A DNA stretch of 64,000 nt, from the NCBI GenBank assembly GCA_910575265.1, contig CAJTEA010000007.1, forward strand, positions 1 through 64,000, given 5' to 3'. The position numbers were made by a program, and so were the translations under genes. Origin of the DNA: Oscillospiraceae bacterium. Lineage in GTDB: Bacteria; Bacillota; Clostridia; Oscillospirales; Oscillospiraceae. A model generated the notes under the pieces. That model made no database searches, had not been told where the DNA came from, and was given only the letters and a program-made list of their open reading frames with translations. Below are positions 43,960-52,581 of this stretch, in pieces (position 1 is the stretch's first letter; each line of letters starts with the position of its first letter).

Positions 43960-44165
43960 TGCCGGACTGCCTGCGTCCTTCTCTCCCCGCTTTCCTTAAG
44001 TCTATATACTCCATATTCCCTATTTTACCACACTTTCTCTGCTTTTCCTAGATTTTTTCTCGAAGGTAATATTATAACCGGTATCTACAGTATTCCGCCG
44101 CTCAGCGTGCGGCTAAGCGGCTGGGGCTTCTGTGAATCTTCCTCTCCCCACAACCTCTGCCTAAC

Positions 44166-44208
44166 ATAAGGATACGCCGCAGATTCAAGATCCGCGGCGT
44201 ATCCTTAT
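44166..44208 (-). terminator. Hairpin terminator after MATE gene
   Basis: A perfect 15-base inverted repeat (ATAAGGATACGCCGC at 44166-44180, complement at 44194-44208) begins two bases after the MATE stop. It has no long T-run, so termination may be partial. The 200 bases to its left hold no gene that I can support. Confidence 0.65.
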
Positions 44209-44209
44209 A

Positions 44210-45565
44210 CTATGTTTTATCGCCTGTCTGAAGGCTCATCATCCACCTTTTCCGCCGAAAGATCAAAAATGTCAGTACAAACCGGACCAACTCCTCCTGG
44301 GATAGGATGAAGTAGACCCACGCAATGGGCATTTGGAACACAAAGGCGGTAATCAGTCCCAGCGGCGCTCCTATCAACCATGTTCCGATCATATCCACCG
44401 CCATAATGTAAGCCGTCTTGCCGCCGCTTCGCACAATCCCGCCGCCCAAAACCATATTGGCGACCTTGACCGGCGCTAAAATCGCAAAGACCAGCAGCAG
44501 TCCGGCGGCCGCGGCCTGGACATCCGGCTCTACCCTGTACAGCAGCACATAGGGCCCCCGCAGAAGAACCAGCAGCGCCGACAGCGCCAGGGAACCCGCC
44601 AAGCCGTACCACATCAGCCGCTTGGACTCCTCATAAGCCCTATCATATTCCCCGGCTCCAAGCCGTTTTCCGATCAGAATACCCGCCGCCTGGGATACTC
44701 CGGTCAGAGCCCCGATAAAGAGTCCCTGAACCGGGCCGGTCATGGACATGGCGGCCAGATCGCCTGTGCCGATATGCCCATAGATAAAGGTATTTACATT
44801 CTGTCCTACGCTCCAAAGAAACTCGTTGATCAGAACCGGGAACAGCATAACCGCATATTGCCGGTATCCCTTCCGCCCCAGGGAGAGGGAAAAATGGAAC
44901 CCTCTCCGCCCGCGCACCCGAACCCAATAAAATATGGCCAGAATCAGAAGCAGATTAATCATCTGTGAAATTACACTGGCCACCGCGGCCCCGGTCACCC
45001 CCAGCGCGGGACAGCCAAAACGCCCGAAAATCAGCGCGTAATTCAGCGCCGTGTTAACCGCGGCGGCTGCAAGTCCGGCACAGAGAGGCAGAACCGCCCG
45101 GTCCATACACCGGACCAGAACAGCCAGAACGGAGGATATCCCCATTGGGAGACAGGTCCAGGCAATCCGGACCAGATAGGCCTTTCCGGCGCTGAGGATT
45201 GCCGGGTCATCCCGAATAAAGACGCGGATAATCGGTTCCGGAAACCGCAGGCACAGTGCTGTAAATCCTGTAGCCAGAAGCATAACCGCCACCAGATTGA
45301 CGGACAGGCTCCGGTCCGCCATGTCCTCCTCCTTCATGCCCAAATATTGTGAAATCATAATTCCGGCTATGGCAGCCACCGCGCCCGTTACAACGGAATA
45401 GATAAACACCGGCCGCCCCGCAACCTCGATGGCCGCCACCGCTGTGCTGCCAAGCTGGCCTACCATCAGCTGGTCGACCATCGCAAAGGAGGATTGAAGC
45501 ATGGACTGAAGGCCAACCGGAACCGCGATGTTAACGACAGCGCTGAAAAACGATTTCCGATCCAT
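44210..45565 (-). CDS. MATE family efflux transporter
   Basis: MATE proteins export drugs and metabolites using Na+ or H+ gradients. The protein, 451 residues from the ATG at 45565, has about twelve membrane segments in two homologous halves. N-terminal family features include PVGLQSMLQSSFAMVDQLMVG and AAIEVAGRP. The ribosome site is weak (GGGTG). A sigma-A promoter lies 23 bases upstream with two tandem palindromes just behind its -35, next to a LacI-family gene ending there. Confidence 0.92.
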   Translation of the reverse strand: MDRKSFFSAVVNIAVPVGLQSMLQSSFAMVDQLMVGQLGSTAVAAIEVAGRPVFIYSVVTGAVAAIAGIMISQYLGMKEEDMADRSLSVNLVAVMLLATGFTALCLRFPEPIIRVFIRDDPAILSAGKAYLVRIAWTCLPMGISSVLAVLVRCMDRAVLPLCAGLAAAAVNTALNYALIFGRFGCPALGVTGAAVASVISQMINLLLILAIFYWVRVRGRRGFHFSLSLGRKGYRQYAVMLFPVLINEFLWSVGQNVNTFIYGHIGTGDLAAMSMTGPVQGLFIGALTGVSQAAGILIGKRLGAGEYDRAYEESKRLMWYGLAGSLALSALLVLLRGPYVLLYRVEPDVQAAAAGLLLVFAILAPVKVANMVLGGGIVRSGGKTAYIMAVDMIGTWLIGAPLGLITAFVFQMPIAWVYFILSQEELVRFVLTFLIFRRKRWMMSLQTGDKT

Positions 45566-45587
45566 AAAAACACCCGCTTTCCCCTGA

Positions 45588-45616
45588 ATTATGCAGGAAA
45601 AAGCGGAGAAACGCAA
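45588..45616 (-). promoter_or_regulatory. Sigma-A-type promoter of MATE gene
   Basis: On the minus strand TTGCGT (45616-45611), a 17-base spacer and CATAAT (45593-45588) lie 22 bases before the MATE ATG. Confidence 0.65.
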
Positions 45617-45618
45617 GG

Positions 45619-45655
45619 GGTTAATCGCATAACCATCCTGGTTAATGACGTAACC
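45619..45655 (-). promoter_or_regulatory. Tandem palindromic operators upstream of MATE promoter
   Basis: Two copies of GGTTA-N6-TAACC occupy 45619-45634 and 45640-45655, spaced 21 bp centre to centre (two helical turns). They sit two bases upstream of the MATE -35, the second copy overlapping the last codons of the LacI-family gene. The arrangement suggests binding by that regulator or another dimeric protein. Confidence 0.65.
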
Positions 45656-46652
45656 AGCCGGTGCTTTCTCTTGGAACCAGCCGGACCGAGGTCAGGACCG
45701 TTCCGGAAAAAAACGGCTCCTCCTTCATCCGCTTTAACAGCCGGATTGCCGTCTTCGCCCGATAGACCCCGTCCTGCCGGATAGACGTGAGGGTTGGCGC
45801 GACCTGCTCACAGATTGCGCTGTCGTCAAAGCCGGTAATTGAGATATCCTCCGGAATCCTGATGCCGGCCCCCTGTAAAAACCGCATCAGATCCACCGCA
45901 TAGTAATCCGATACGGCGAAAATAGCGCTGTATTGACAGAGCCAGGCAAGGCGATCCTGATAAAACTGTTCCCGTTCCCGTTTCTGCATGGGAATTTTCA
46001 GAAAATCGGCACGGGCGCCCAAGCCCTCGCACAGCCCCTCATACCGCTCCAGATCCATACACTCCCGGTTGTCCGCCACACAGAGTACCTTTTGATGGCC
46101 CAGTCCGCGCAGATGGACGCCCACCTGCCGTCCTCCGTCCCGATCATCAATCCGGATGTTGCAGATTCGGTCCGCATGTTCAAAATAACCGTCATAAACG
46201 ACAAACGGGATGTGAATCCGGTCCCGAAGGCTTTGGTACTCATCGGAACAGAAGCTTAAAATGACCATGCCGTCCATATTCCACATGGAGGCAAATTTCA
46301 CCGCCTCCATGATATTTTTCGCCTTTTTGACCATCATAAAGCAGCTATTTCGTTCAATTTCGTCCGCCAAACAGTTCAGCGAGGAAGCGACAAACGGGTC
46401 CATCAGCAGCTGCCCCTCATATTTTTCGTGGTCCTTGATCACAACGCCGATAATGCGGGAATTGTTCTGGGCCAGCAGCGTTGCCGCCATGTTGGGGATA
46501 TAGCCTCGCTCCTCCAGCTTTTCCTGCACCCGCTTTACCGTCTGGTCCGATATTTTCTTCGTCTTGCCGTGGATCACATTGGATACCGTCGCCGTACTGA
46601 CGCCAAGTTCCTCAGCAATATCCACAATTCGCACCTTATTCTCCGCCCACAT
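45642..46652 (-). CDS. LacI family transcriptional regulator
   Basis: The 336-residue regulator starts with an N-terminal LacI headpiece (RIVDIAEELGVSTATVSNVIHG, of which the helix-turn-helix is about 8-27), followed by a periplasmic-binding-protein-like sensor domain (IIGVVIKDHEKYEGQ, then DGMVILSF and ISITGFDDSAICE). The effector is unknown. The ATG at 46652 has GGAGG five bases upstream. The gene ends inside tandem palindromes that lie before the MATE gene, which it probably controls. Confidence 0.92.
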   Translation of the reverse strand: MWAENKVRIVDIAEELGVSTATVSNVIHGKTKKISDQTVKRVQEKLEERGYIPNMAATLLAQNNSRIIGVVIKDHEKYEGQLLMDPFVASSLNCLADEIERNSCFMMVKKAKNIMEAVKFASMWNMDGMVILSFCSDEYQSLRDRIHIPFVVYDGYFEHADRICNIRIDDRDGGRQVGVHLRGLGHQKVLCVADNRECMDLERYEGLCEGLGARADFLKIPMQKREREQFYQDRLAWLCQYSAIFAVSDYYAVDLMRFLQGAGIRIPEDISITGFDDSAICEQVAPTLTSIRQDGVYRAKTAIRLLKRMKEEPFFSGTVLTSVRLVPRESTGWLRH

Positions 46653-46796
46653 AGCATCCTCCAGCTCTTCCTGACGTATACGCAGGGCAGTATAGCATAA
46701 AAAAGGAGCGGATTCAACCTTGCCCCGCCAGATAAAAACCGAATGTCGCGTTTTCAAGCATGTTAACTGTTCGGCAGTGCCGCCTCCAATTTTTTG

Positions 46797-46825
46797 TTGC
46801 CTTTCTCTTCCATTGGTGGTACAAT
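46797..46825 (+). promoter_or_regulatory. Sigma-A-type promoter of trpS
   Basis: TTGCCT (46797-46802), a 17-base spacer and TACAAT (46820-46825) lie 56 bases before the trpS ATG. I see no T-box structure in the leader. Confidence 0.6.
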
Positions 46826-46881
46826 AAGCTGAAATTGTATAGGCGTTGACAGCAGCGCCCGGTAATAAAGGAGCAAATCAC

Positions 46882-47880
46882 ATGGACGAAAAGAAAGTAA
46901 TGCTTTCCGGCATCCAGCCCAGTGGCGACCTGCACCTGGGCAACTATCTGGGACCTCTGCGCCACTGGCCGGAAATGCTTGCGGAATTTGACTGCTATTT
47001 TTTCATGGCCGACCTGCACACCATCACGGTGCGGCAAGAGCCGGCCCAGCTGCGCCGCCGGGTGCTGACGCAGGTGGCCCAATATATTGCCTGCGGACTT
47101 GACCCGGAGAAATGCACCATCTTTATCCAGTCCCATGTTCCCGCCCACGCCCAGCTGGGCTGGGTGCTGGACTGCTATACCATGTTCGGCGAGCTGTCCC
47201 GCATGACCCAGTTCAAGGACAAGTCATCCAAGCACAAGGACAACATCAACGCCGGCCTGTTCACCTATCCCGCCCTTATGGCGGCGGACATTCTTCTCTA
47301 TCAGCCCGACTTTGTCCCTGTGGGCGAGGACCAGAAGCAGCATGTGGAAATCTGCCGGGACATCGCCGAGCGCTTCAACGGTATTTACGGCGACGTGTTC
47401 AAGGTCCCCGCGCCCTATATTGCCAAGGTGGGCGCGCGGATTATGAGCCTGAACGATCCCTCCTCCAAAATGAGCAAGTCCAACCCCGAGGGCTGCGTCT
47501 TCCTGATGGAAAAACCGGAGGATATCGCCCGCAAATTCAAGCGTGCCGTCACGGACAGCGACACGGTAAACCCCGTCCGCTACGACCCCCAGACCAAGCC
47601 CGGCGTATCCAACCTGATTCAGATTTACGCCGCCGCCACCGGCAGGAGCTTCGCTGACATCGAATCGGAGTTCCAGGGCCGGGGGTATGGCGCGTTCAAA
47701 CCGGTTGTAGGTGAGGCCGTTGTCGAGACCCTGCGCCCCATCCGGGAAGAAACGGAGCGTCTGCTGGCTGACAAAGCCTATCTGGAGAGCGTCTACAAGG
47801 CGGGCGCGGAAAAGGCCGAATATGTGGCCAACAAGACCCTGCGCAAGGTGTATAAAAAGGTTGGCTTTGTCCCCCGGTAA
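46882..47880 (+). CDS. trpS: Tryptophanyl-tRNA synthetase
   Basis: TrpS charges tRNA-Trp. The 332-residue class I enzyme shows GIQPSGDLHLGNYLG with the HIGH-like HLGN (about residues 10-24), ADLHTITV, and the KMSKS loop (SSKMSKSNPEG). Length is normal. The ATG at 46882 follows AAAGGAG. The next gene starts 35 bases downstream on the same strand and may be cotranscribed. Confidence 0.96.
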   Translation: MDEKKVMLSGIQPSGDLHLGNYLGPLRHWPEMLAEFDCYFFMADLHTITVRQEPAQLRRRVLTQVAQYIACGLDPEKCTIFIQSHVPAHAQLGWVLDCYTMFGELSRMTQFKDKSSKHKDNINAGLFTYPALMAADILLYQPDFVPVGEDQKQHVEICRDIAERFNGIYGDVFKVPAPYIAKVGARIMSLNDPSSKMSKSNPEGCVFLMEKPEDIARKFKRAVTDSDTVNPVRYDPQTKPGVSNLIQIYAAATGRSFADIESEFQGRGYGAFKPVVGEAVVETLRPIREETERLLADKAYLESVYKAGAEKAEYVANKTLRKVYKKVGFVPR

Positions 47881-47915
47881 GGGCTTCGCCTGAAGAGAAA
47901 AAGAGGTCTGTCATT

Positions 47916-49025
47916 ATGATTCAGCTTACTTCCGTAGGGATGGCCGCGGCCGCCCTGCTTGTCGCCGCGCTGGTGGCGCTTATCTCCACGCCGGTGGTCA
48001 AGTCACTGGCCTTTCGGATCGGGGCGGTGGATGTCCCCAAGGATTCCCGCCGGATGCATGACCACCCGATTCCCCGCATGGGGGGACTGGCCATCTTCTT
48101 CGGCTTTATCCTCAGCGTGCTGATTTTTCTGCCCCTCACCCCCGAACTGCGGGGAATGCTGCTGGGCGGCGTGGTAATCGTAATCCTTGGTATCTTTGAC
48201 GATATCTTCGCCCTTCCCGCCATGCTTAAATTTCTGGTTCAAATTGGAGCGGCCCTCATTGCCGTGCTGGAGGGGAACCGCATTGATTTTCTCTCCAACC
48301 CCAACATTTTCAGCAGGGAGCCCTTCTGGGAGCTGGGCTGGATGTCCATTCCCATCACAGTGCTGTGGATTGTGGCAATCACCAACGCCGTCAACCTGAT
48401 CGATGGACTGGACGGACTGGCCTGCGGCGTATCCACCATCAGCTCCATGACTCTGCTGGTCATCGCCCTGATCATGTTGGAGCCTGACGTAGCCATCCTT
48501 ATAGCCGCGCTGGCCGGAAGCTGTATAGGGTTTTTACCTTACAATCTTAACCCGGCTAAAATTTTCATGGGGGACACCGGCTCCACCTTTCTTGGCTTTG
48601 TCTTGGCGGTGGTATCCATCCAGGGACTGTTTAAATTCTACGCTATTATTTCTTTCGCGGTTCCCTTCCTGATGCTGGGTCTGCCTATCTTCGATACCTG
48701 CTTCGCCATCCTGCGCAGGGTATCCCACGGACAATCCCCTATGAAGCCCGACCGGGGACATATCCACCACCGGCTGATCGACATGGGCTTCTCCCAAAAG
48801 CAGGCGGTGGCGGTGCTGTATATTATCAGCGCGATCCTGGGCCTGTCCGCCGTTGTGCTCACCACCATCGGCGTGGTGCGGGCCATGCTGTTTCTGGTCG
48901 CTCTGTGTGCCGCCGGCGGGGTAGCGGGCAAGCTGTACCTGGACCACAATACCGTCAGCCGCACTCCCCCGCCCCGCCAGTCCCAGGACGGCACCCCCGG
49001 AAAAAAGGAGCACCCCTATGAATAA
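47916..49025 (+). CDS. Undecaprenyl-phosphate GlcNAc-1-phosphate transferase (WecA/TagO-like)
   Basis: This MraY/WecA-family enzyme transfers a sugar phosphate from a UDP-sugar to undecaprenyl phosphate, starting teichoic acid or other wall polymers. The 369-residue protein has about eleven membrane segments, the catalytic Asp-rich loop TNAVNLIDGLDGLA, the NPAKIFMGDTGS motif and the sugar-binding HIHHRLIDMGFS. Its last eight bases overlap wecB, which makes UDP-ManNAc, so ManNAc-containing linkage units are plausible. Confidence 0.93.
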   Translation: MIQLTSVGMAAAALLVAALVALISTPVVKSLAFRIGAVDVPKDSRRMHDHPIPRMGGLAIFFGFILSVLIFLPLTPELRGMLLGGVVIVILGIFDDIFALPAMLKFLVQIGAALIAVLEGNRIDFLSNPNIFSREPFWELGWMSIPITVLWIVAITNAVNLIDGLDGLACGVSTISSMTLLVIALIMLEPDVAILIAALAGSCIGFLPYNLNPAKIFMGDTGSTFLGFVLAVVSIQGLFKFYAIISFAVPFLMLGLPIFDTCFAILRRVSHGQSPMKPDRGHIHHRLIDMGFSQKQAVAVLYIISAILGLSAVVLTTIGVVRAMLFLVALCAAGGVAGKLYLDHNTVSRTPPPRQSQDGTPGKKEHPYE

Positions 49026-50169
49026 TATCAAAGTTATGACTGTTTTCGGCACCCGGCCTGAGGCCATTAAAATGGCGCCGCTGGCTCTGGAGCTGGCAAG
49101 ACGTCCAGAATTTGAAGCGGTGTGCTGCGTAACCGCTCAACACCGGGAGATGCTGGATTCGGTGCTGGACATTTTTCATCTGAAGCCCAACTACGATCTG
49201 AATATCATGGAGCCCCGGCAGACCCTGTCCACCATCACCTCAAAATGTTTGACGGGAATGGATCAGGTGCTGGAGGAGGCCAAACCCGACCTGGTTCTGG
49301 TTCACGGCGACACCTCCACCACCTTCGCCGGAGCCCTGGCTGCGTTTTACCACAAGATTCCCGTCGGGCATGTGGAGGCCGGACTGCGCACCTATGACAA
49401 GTGGTCCCCCTACCCCGAGGAGATGAACCGAAAGATGGTAGGCGCGATCGCTGATCTCCACTTCTGCCCTACTCAGACCAACCGGGACAATTTGGCCCGG
49501 GAGAATATCACCAAGGGAGTGTTTTTGACGGGCAATACCGTCATTGACGCGCTGAAAACTACGGTTGTAAAGGATTTTTGTTTTACAGATAAAACTCTCA
49601 ATAACTTGGATTATGTCAACCGAAAAGTGATTCTGGTCACCTGCCACCGCCGGGAAAATTACGGACAGCCCATGACCAATATTATGACCGCCCTGCGCCG
49701 GGTGGCGGATACCGTTCCGGAGGCAGAACTGGTCTACCCCGTCCACCTGTCCCCTGTGGTTCAGGAGGTGGCGCGTCAATATCTGGACAACCACCCCCGT
49801 ATCCATCTCATCGCCCCGCTGGCGGTGGATGAAATGCACAACCTGATGGCCCGCTGCCACCTGGTCATGACCGACTCCGGCGGCCTTCAGGAGGAGGCCC
49901 CCGCCCTGGGCAAGCCGGTGCTTGTCCTGCGCCGGGAAACCGAGCGGCCCGAAGCTGTCCAGGCCGGCACGGCGCGCCTGGCCGGTGTGGAAGAGGATAC
50001 TATCGTTCAGATGGCCTCGCGGCTGCTGTCCGATCCGTCCGAATATAACAAAATGGCCCGCGCTGTCAATCCCTACGGCGATGGACAGGCCTGCCGCCGG
50101 ATTACCGATGCCATTGCCTGGCAGTTTGGCGCCGCTGATACCCCACCGGAGGAGTTTTCAGGAAGGTGA
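49018..50169 (+). CDS. wecB: UDP-N-acetylglucosamine 2-epimerase (non-hydrolysing)
   Basis: WecB/MnaA interconverts UDP-GlcNAc and UDP-ManNAc. The 383-residue GT-B-fold enzyme opens KVMTVFGTRPEAIKMAPL and keeps VHGDTSTTFAGALAAFYHK, VEAGLRTYDKWSPYPEEMNR and, near the end, MTDSGGLQEEAPALGKPVLV. Start overlaps the upstream transferase gene by eight bases. The pair fits supply of the teichoic-acid linkage unit or another surface polymer. Confidence 0.95.
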   Translation: MNNIKVMTVFGTRPEAIKMAPLALELARRPEFEAVCCVTAQHREMLDSVLDIFHLKPNYDLNIMEPRQTLSTITSKCLTGMDQVLEEAKPDLVLVHGDTSTTFAGALAAFYHKIPVGHVEAGLRTYDKWSPYPEEMNRKMVGAIADLHFCPTQTNRDNLARENITKGVFLTGNTVIDALKTTVVKDFCFTDKTLNNLDYVNRKVILVTCHRRENYGQPMTNIMTALRRVADTVPEAELVYPVHLSPVVQEVARQYLDNHPRIHLIAPLAVDEMHNLMARCHLVMTDSGGLQEEAPALGKPVLVLRRETERPEAVQAGTARLAGVEEDTIVQMASRLLSDPSEYNKMARAVNPYGDGQACRRITDAIAWQFGAADTPPEEFSGR

Positions 50170-50173
50170 TTTC

Positions 50174-50935
50174 TTGGAGCAAAAAAACCGACTGATTATT
50201 GTGGTTGCCATTGTGGCTCTGATGGCTGTGGCCATGCTTGCCAGCTTTGGCCGGGTTATCTTCGCCGCCAACACCCCGGAGGTGGTCCTCCCCTCCTCCA
50301 GCGAGGGGCCGGACGACATCTCTTCCTCCAACGCCCCGGGGCACAACTACCAGCGCGTGGAGGTCAACACCCGGACGGTTACCGGGGTGGTCGCCACTCT
50401 GGTCCGGCCCGGCAGCTATTATCGGGAGGTGACAGTTGAGACCTTCTGGAACGGCGGCTCCTCCTCCTCTCAGGTTCAGGTTTGGATGGACGGCGGCTGG
50501 TCCCATGTCCGTCAGACAATGCCCTCCGGCGTGGTTCGCCACGACCTGACCGGAGATGATGTTCTGTATTACTGGTACGACGGCTCCCAAAGCTATGAGC
50601 AGGCCCCGGCGGACGAGAAATCCTCCGATCTGGCTCAGCACATTCCTACCTATGAGACGGTGCTGGAGCTGGAACCCGACGAGATCATCTCCGCCGGCTA
50701 TGAACTGCGGGGCGAGCTGCCCTGTATCTGTGTAGAGGTCCGATCCGGTCCGGCTCAGAGCCTGCGGCGGTTCTGGGTCAGTGTGGACAGCGGCCTGCTT
50801 GTCTCCGCTGAACTTGAGGAGGAGAATCAGGTGGTCTACCGCATGACCGCCTACTCTCCGGTTCAGTCCCCCTGCCCCGCCGACGCCTCCTTCGCGCTGC
50901 CGGACGGGACCGTTTTGCACACGGTTGGCACGTAA
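50174..50935 (+). CDS. Membrane-anchored hypothetical protein (253 aa)
   Basis: A TTG start at 50174 with GGAAGGTG seven bases upstream gives a protein with one N-terminal hydrophobic segment (IIVVAIVALMAVAMLASFG, about 7-25) and a Ser-rich linker. A beta-rich extracytoplasmic domain follows, with VEVNTRTVTGVVATLVRPG, FWVSVDSGLLVSAEL and YSPVQSPC. The pattern resembles periplasmic or surface lipid-binding beta barrels (LolA-like), but I cannot assign a family. It follows wecB by five bases. Confidence 0.75.
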   Translation: MEQKNRLIIVVAIVALMAVAMLASFGRVIFAANTPEVVLPSSSEGPDDISSSNAPGHNYQRVEVNTRTVTGVVATLVRPGSYYREVTVETFWNGGSSSSQVQVWMDGGWSHVRQTMPSGVVRHDLTGDDVLYYWYDGSQSYEQAPADEKSSDLAQHIPTYETVLELEPDEIISAGYELRGELPCICVEVRSGPAQSLRRFWVSVDSGLLVSAELEEENQVVYRMTAYSPVQSPCPADASFALPDGTVLHTVGT

Positions 50936-50938
50936 TGG

Positions 50939-51256
50939 TCAGTTCTCCTTCTTGTCATCCCCCAGCCCCATAATCAGGGTCAGACCCAGGGCGATCACCA
51001 GCTCCATATCGTCCCCCTCCTTCATTAAATACAGCATAATGAGCAGCAGCAGCACATCGCCGCTGTCGATCTTGTCCAGATGGAGGGATTTCAGCAGACC
51101 GGACAGGCCCTCTTTTCCCATCAAAATATCCGGGAGCCGGAACGGGATTCCGGAAGGACGCCTTTCTGGTCCGGAAACATTCCGTGGAGCTGGGGGAGAA
51201 ACGCTCTCTTCTATTTGGGTAAAGGAGCTATCCTCCGGGATGTAGCGGTTATACAC
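50939..51256 (-). CDS. Hypothetical protein (105 aa)
   Basis: A GTG at 51256 behind GGAGGGGGAG starts this protein and overlaps the upstream gene by eight bases. The first half is polar and proline-rich. The second half has two hydrophobic stretches (LLLLIMLYLMKEG and LVIALGLTLIMGLG) separated by acidic residues, which may be a helical hairpin. No family is recognised. It is the last gene of a three-gene minus-strand set of small unknowns. Confidence 0.65.
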   Translation of the reverse strand: MYNRYIPEDSSFTQIEESVSPPAPRNVSGPERRPSGIPFRLPDILMGKEGLSGLLKSLHLDKIDSGDVLLLLIMLYLMKEGDDMELVIALGLTLIMGLGDDKKEN

Positions 51257-51662
51257 GCTCCCCCTCCTTCCCACCCAGGGCATCCAGGGCCACCCGGACT
51301 ACCTTGGTCATCCGGGCAATCCGGAGAGCCCGGTCCAGGCGGGCCTGCCGCTCCTCCCGCAGGAAGGGGCGCAGAGCGTTGAGCAGCGTGGCGTTCCGGT
51401 CCTCGGTGCTCTGGACCTGACGAATCACGTCCATTCCAATCTGGAGCATTTTAGGGTCGATCTGCCCCATCAGGGCGGACAAATCTGGAAGCGGCGCGGT
51501 TGGCTCCTCCGCCGCTGGCACGTATGTACCCTCCTGCTCCTCCTGAGAGGGTTCGGTCTCCCGCGGCTGTTCCCCGGACAGGGAGCGGGCAAGCGCCATG
51601 ATCTGGCTCATCGCCTCCTGGTTGCCCAGGATGGAATTCAATTTGTCCTCAAATTCCGCCAC
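51249..51662 (-). CDS. Hypothetical protein (137 aa)
   Basis: The protein is helical with an acidic, Pro-rich linker around residues 30-60 (TEPSQEEQEGTYVP). The flanking parts, FEDKLNSILGNQEAMSQIM and KMLQIGMDVIRQVQ, then LREERQARLDRALRIARMTK, look like conserved helices. No known domain. It overlaps the next gene by eight bases and follows another small helical gene, suggesting the three act together. Some relation to envelope or sporulation is possible but unproven. Confidence 0.65.
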   Translation of the reverse strand: MAEFEDKLNSILGNQEAMSQIMALARSLSGEQPRETEPSQEEQEGTYVPAAEEPTAPLPDLSALMGQIDPKMLQIGMDVIRQVQSTEDRNATLLNALRPFLREERQARLDRALRIARMTKVVRVALDALGGKEGERV

Positions 51663-51720
51663 GACGCGTCCCCTCCCCTATGTCAGATTGTTCGGACACG
51701 ATCTTCGTGTCCTTACGCCT

Positions 51721-51960
51721 TTACTTCAGCCCCGCCTGCTTGGCCTGAGCGCCAATGCGGTCCACCAGCGCTGCCCCTTCCTTGCTGTGCATCAATTGGT
51801 CCATCATGGCCATAAGCTGGCTGGGATCCCCTGCCGCCGCGGCCTGGGCCGCCTGCCGGACCTCTCCGCTCTGCTGCTGAAGCAGCTCCCGCAGCTTCCG
51901 CGCGTCGCTGGACTGGGCCAGCTGAGCAATGGCATCCCGATCCTTTTTTGACAACTCCAT
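51721..51960 (-). CDS. Small helical hypothetical protein (79 aa)
   Basis: The ATG at 51960 has GGGGAG eight bases upstream, and a GTG at 51966 is a possible alternative. The protein is all-helical and Gln/Ala-rich (RKLRELLQQQSGEVRQAAQA, then LMAMMDQLMHSKEGAALV). No family recognised. It shares the MM-rich, Gln-rich style of its downstream neighbour. Confidence 0.6.
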   Translation of the reverse strand: MELSKKDRDAIAQLAQSSDARKLRELLQQQSGEVRQAAQAAAAGDPSQLMAMMDQLMHSKEGAALVDRIGAQAKQAGLK

Positions 51961-52075
51961 GTCCACCACTCCCCAATCAATTTTTACAACCCGAACCCGC
52001 GCGGAATGTGACGGCGCGCGCCTCGACTTTGTTGACTATTTTAGTATATGCGAAGAAAGGCCCAGGTGACACAGC

Positions 52076-52534
52076 TTGAAAATTTTGGTTTTTTCTGATT
52101 CCCACCGCTCCCTGTCCGGGATGTACGCCGCCATCAGCCGGCACCAGCCCCAGCAGGTCATTCACCTGGGTGACATGATCCGTGACGCCGAGGAGGTGGC
52201 GGAGCACTACCCTCAGCTGCCCTTCTGTATGGTCCCCGGCAACTGCGACGGATGGATGATCTCCGTACCGGTCAAAAAACAGATTACTCTGGCGGGAAAA
52301 TCCATCCTTCTCTCCCACGGGCACCGCTGGGGCGTCAAAAGCGGCTATGACGCCGCCATCGCCGACGCCCGGGCCGTTGGAGCGGATATCCTTCTCTTTG
52401 GGCACACCCACCACGCGGTCTGTGAGCAGCTGGAGGGCGGCCTGTGGATGATGAACCCCGGTCCCAGCCGCTCCAGCTACGGACTGATTGAGATTGAGAA
52501 CGGAACCGTTAACTGCGCCATTTTGCAGTCCTGA
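52076..52534 (+). CDS. YfcE/MJ0936-type metallophosphoesterase
   Basis: The 152-residue protein has all calcineurin-type metal sites: DSH at the N-terminus (FSDSHRSLSG), GDM, GNCD, LLSHGHRWG and FGHTHH. YfcE-type enzymes hydrolyse phosphodiesters, with unknown natural substrates. The start is TTG at 52076 with AGGTG seven bases upstream. It precedes cardiolipin synthase by 48 bases. Confidence 0.92.
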   Translation: MKILVFSDSHRSLSGMYAAISRHQPQQVIHLGDMIRDAEEVAEHYPQLPFCMVPGNCDGWMISVPVKKQITLAGKSILLSHGHRWGVKSGYDAAIADARAVGADILLFGHTHHAVCEQLEGGLWMMNPGPSRSSYGLIEIENGTVNCAILQS

Positions 52535-52581
52535 AACGTACCATGAAGCGCCCGCGTTCTACACCAGGGAGGTGAACCGCC

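Noticed and set aside
45642-46757. Upstream start for the LacI-family gene at 46757
   Set aside because: The extra 35 residues match nothing, and the ATG at 46652 has GGAGG and begins exactly at the HTH domain.
46741-46881. T-box leader before trpS (a GGTGGTAC run was noticed)
   Set aside because: The run belongs to the spacer and -10 of a simple promoter, and no specifier stem, antiterminator or terminator is present.
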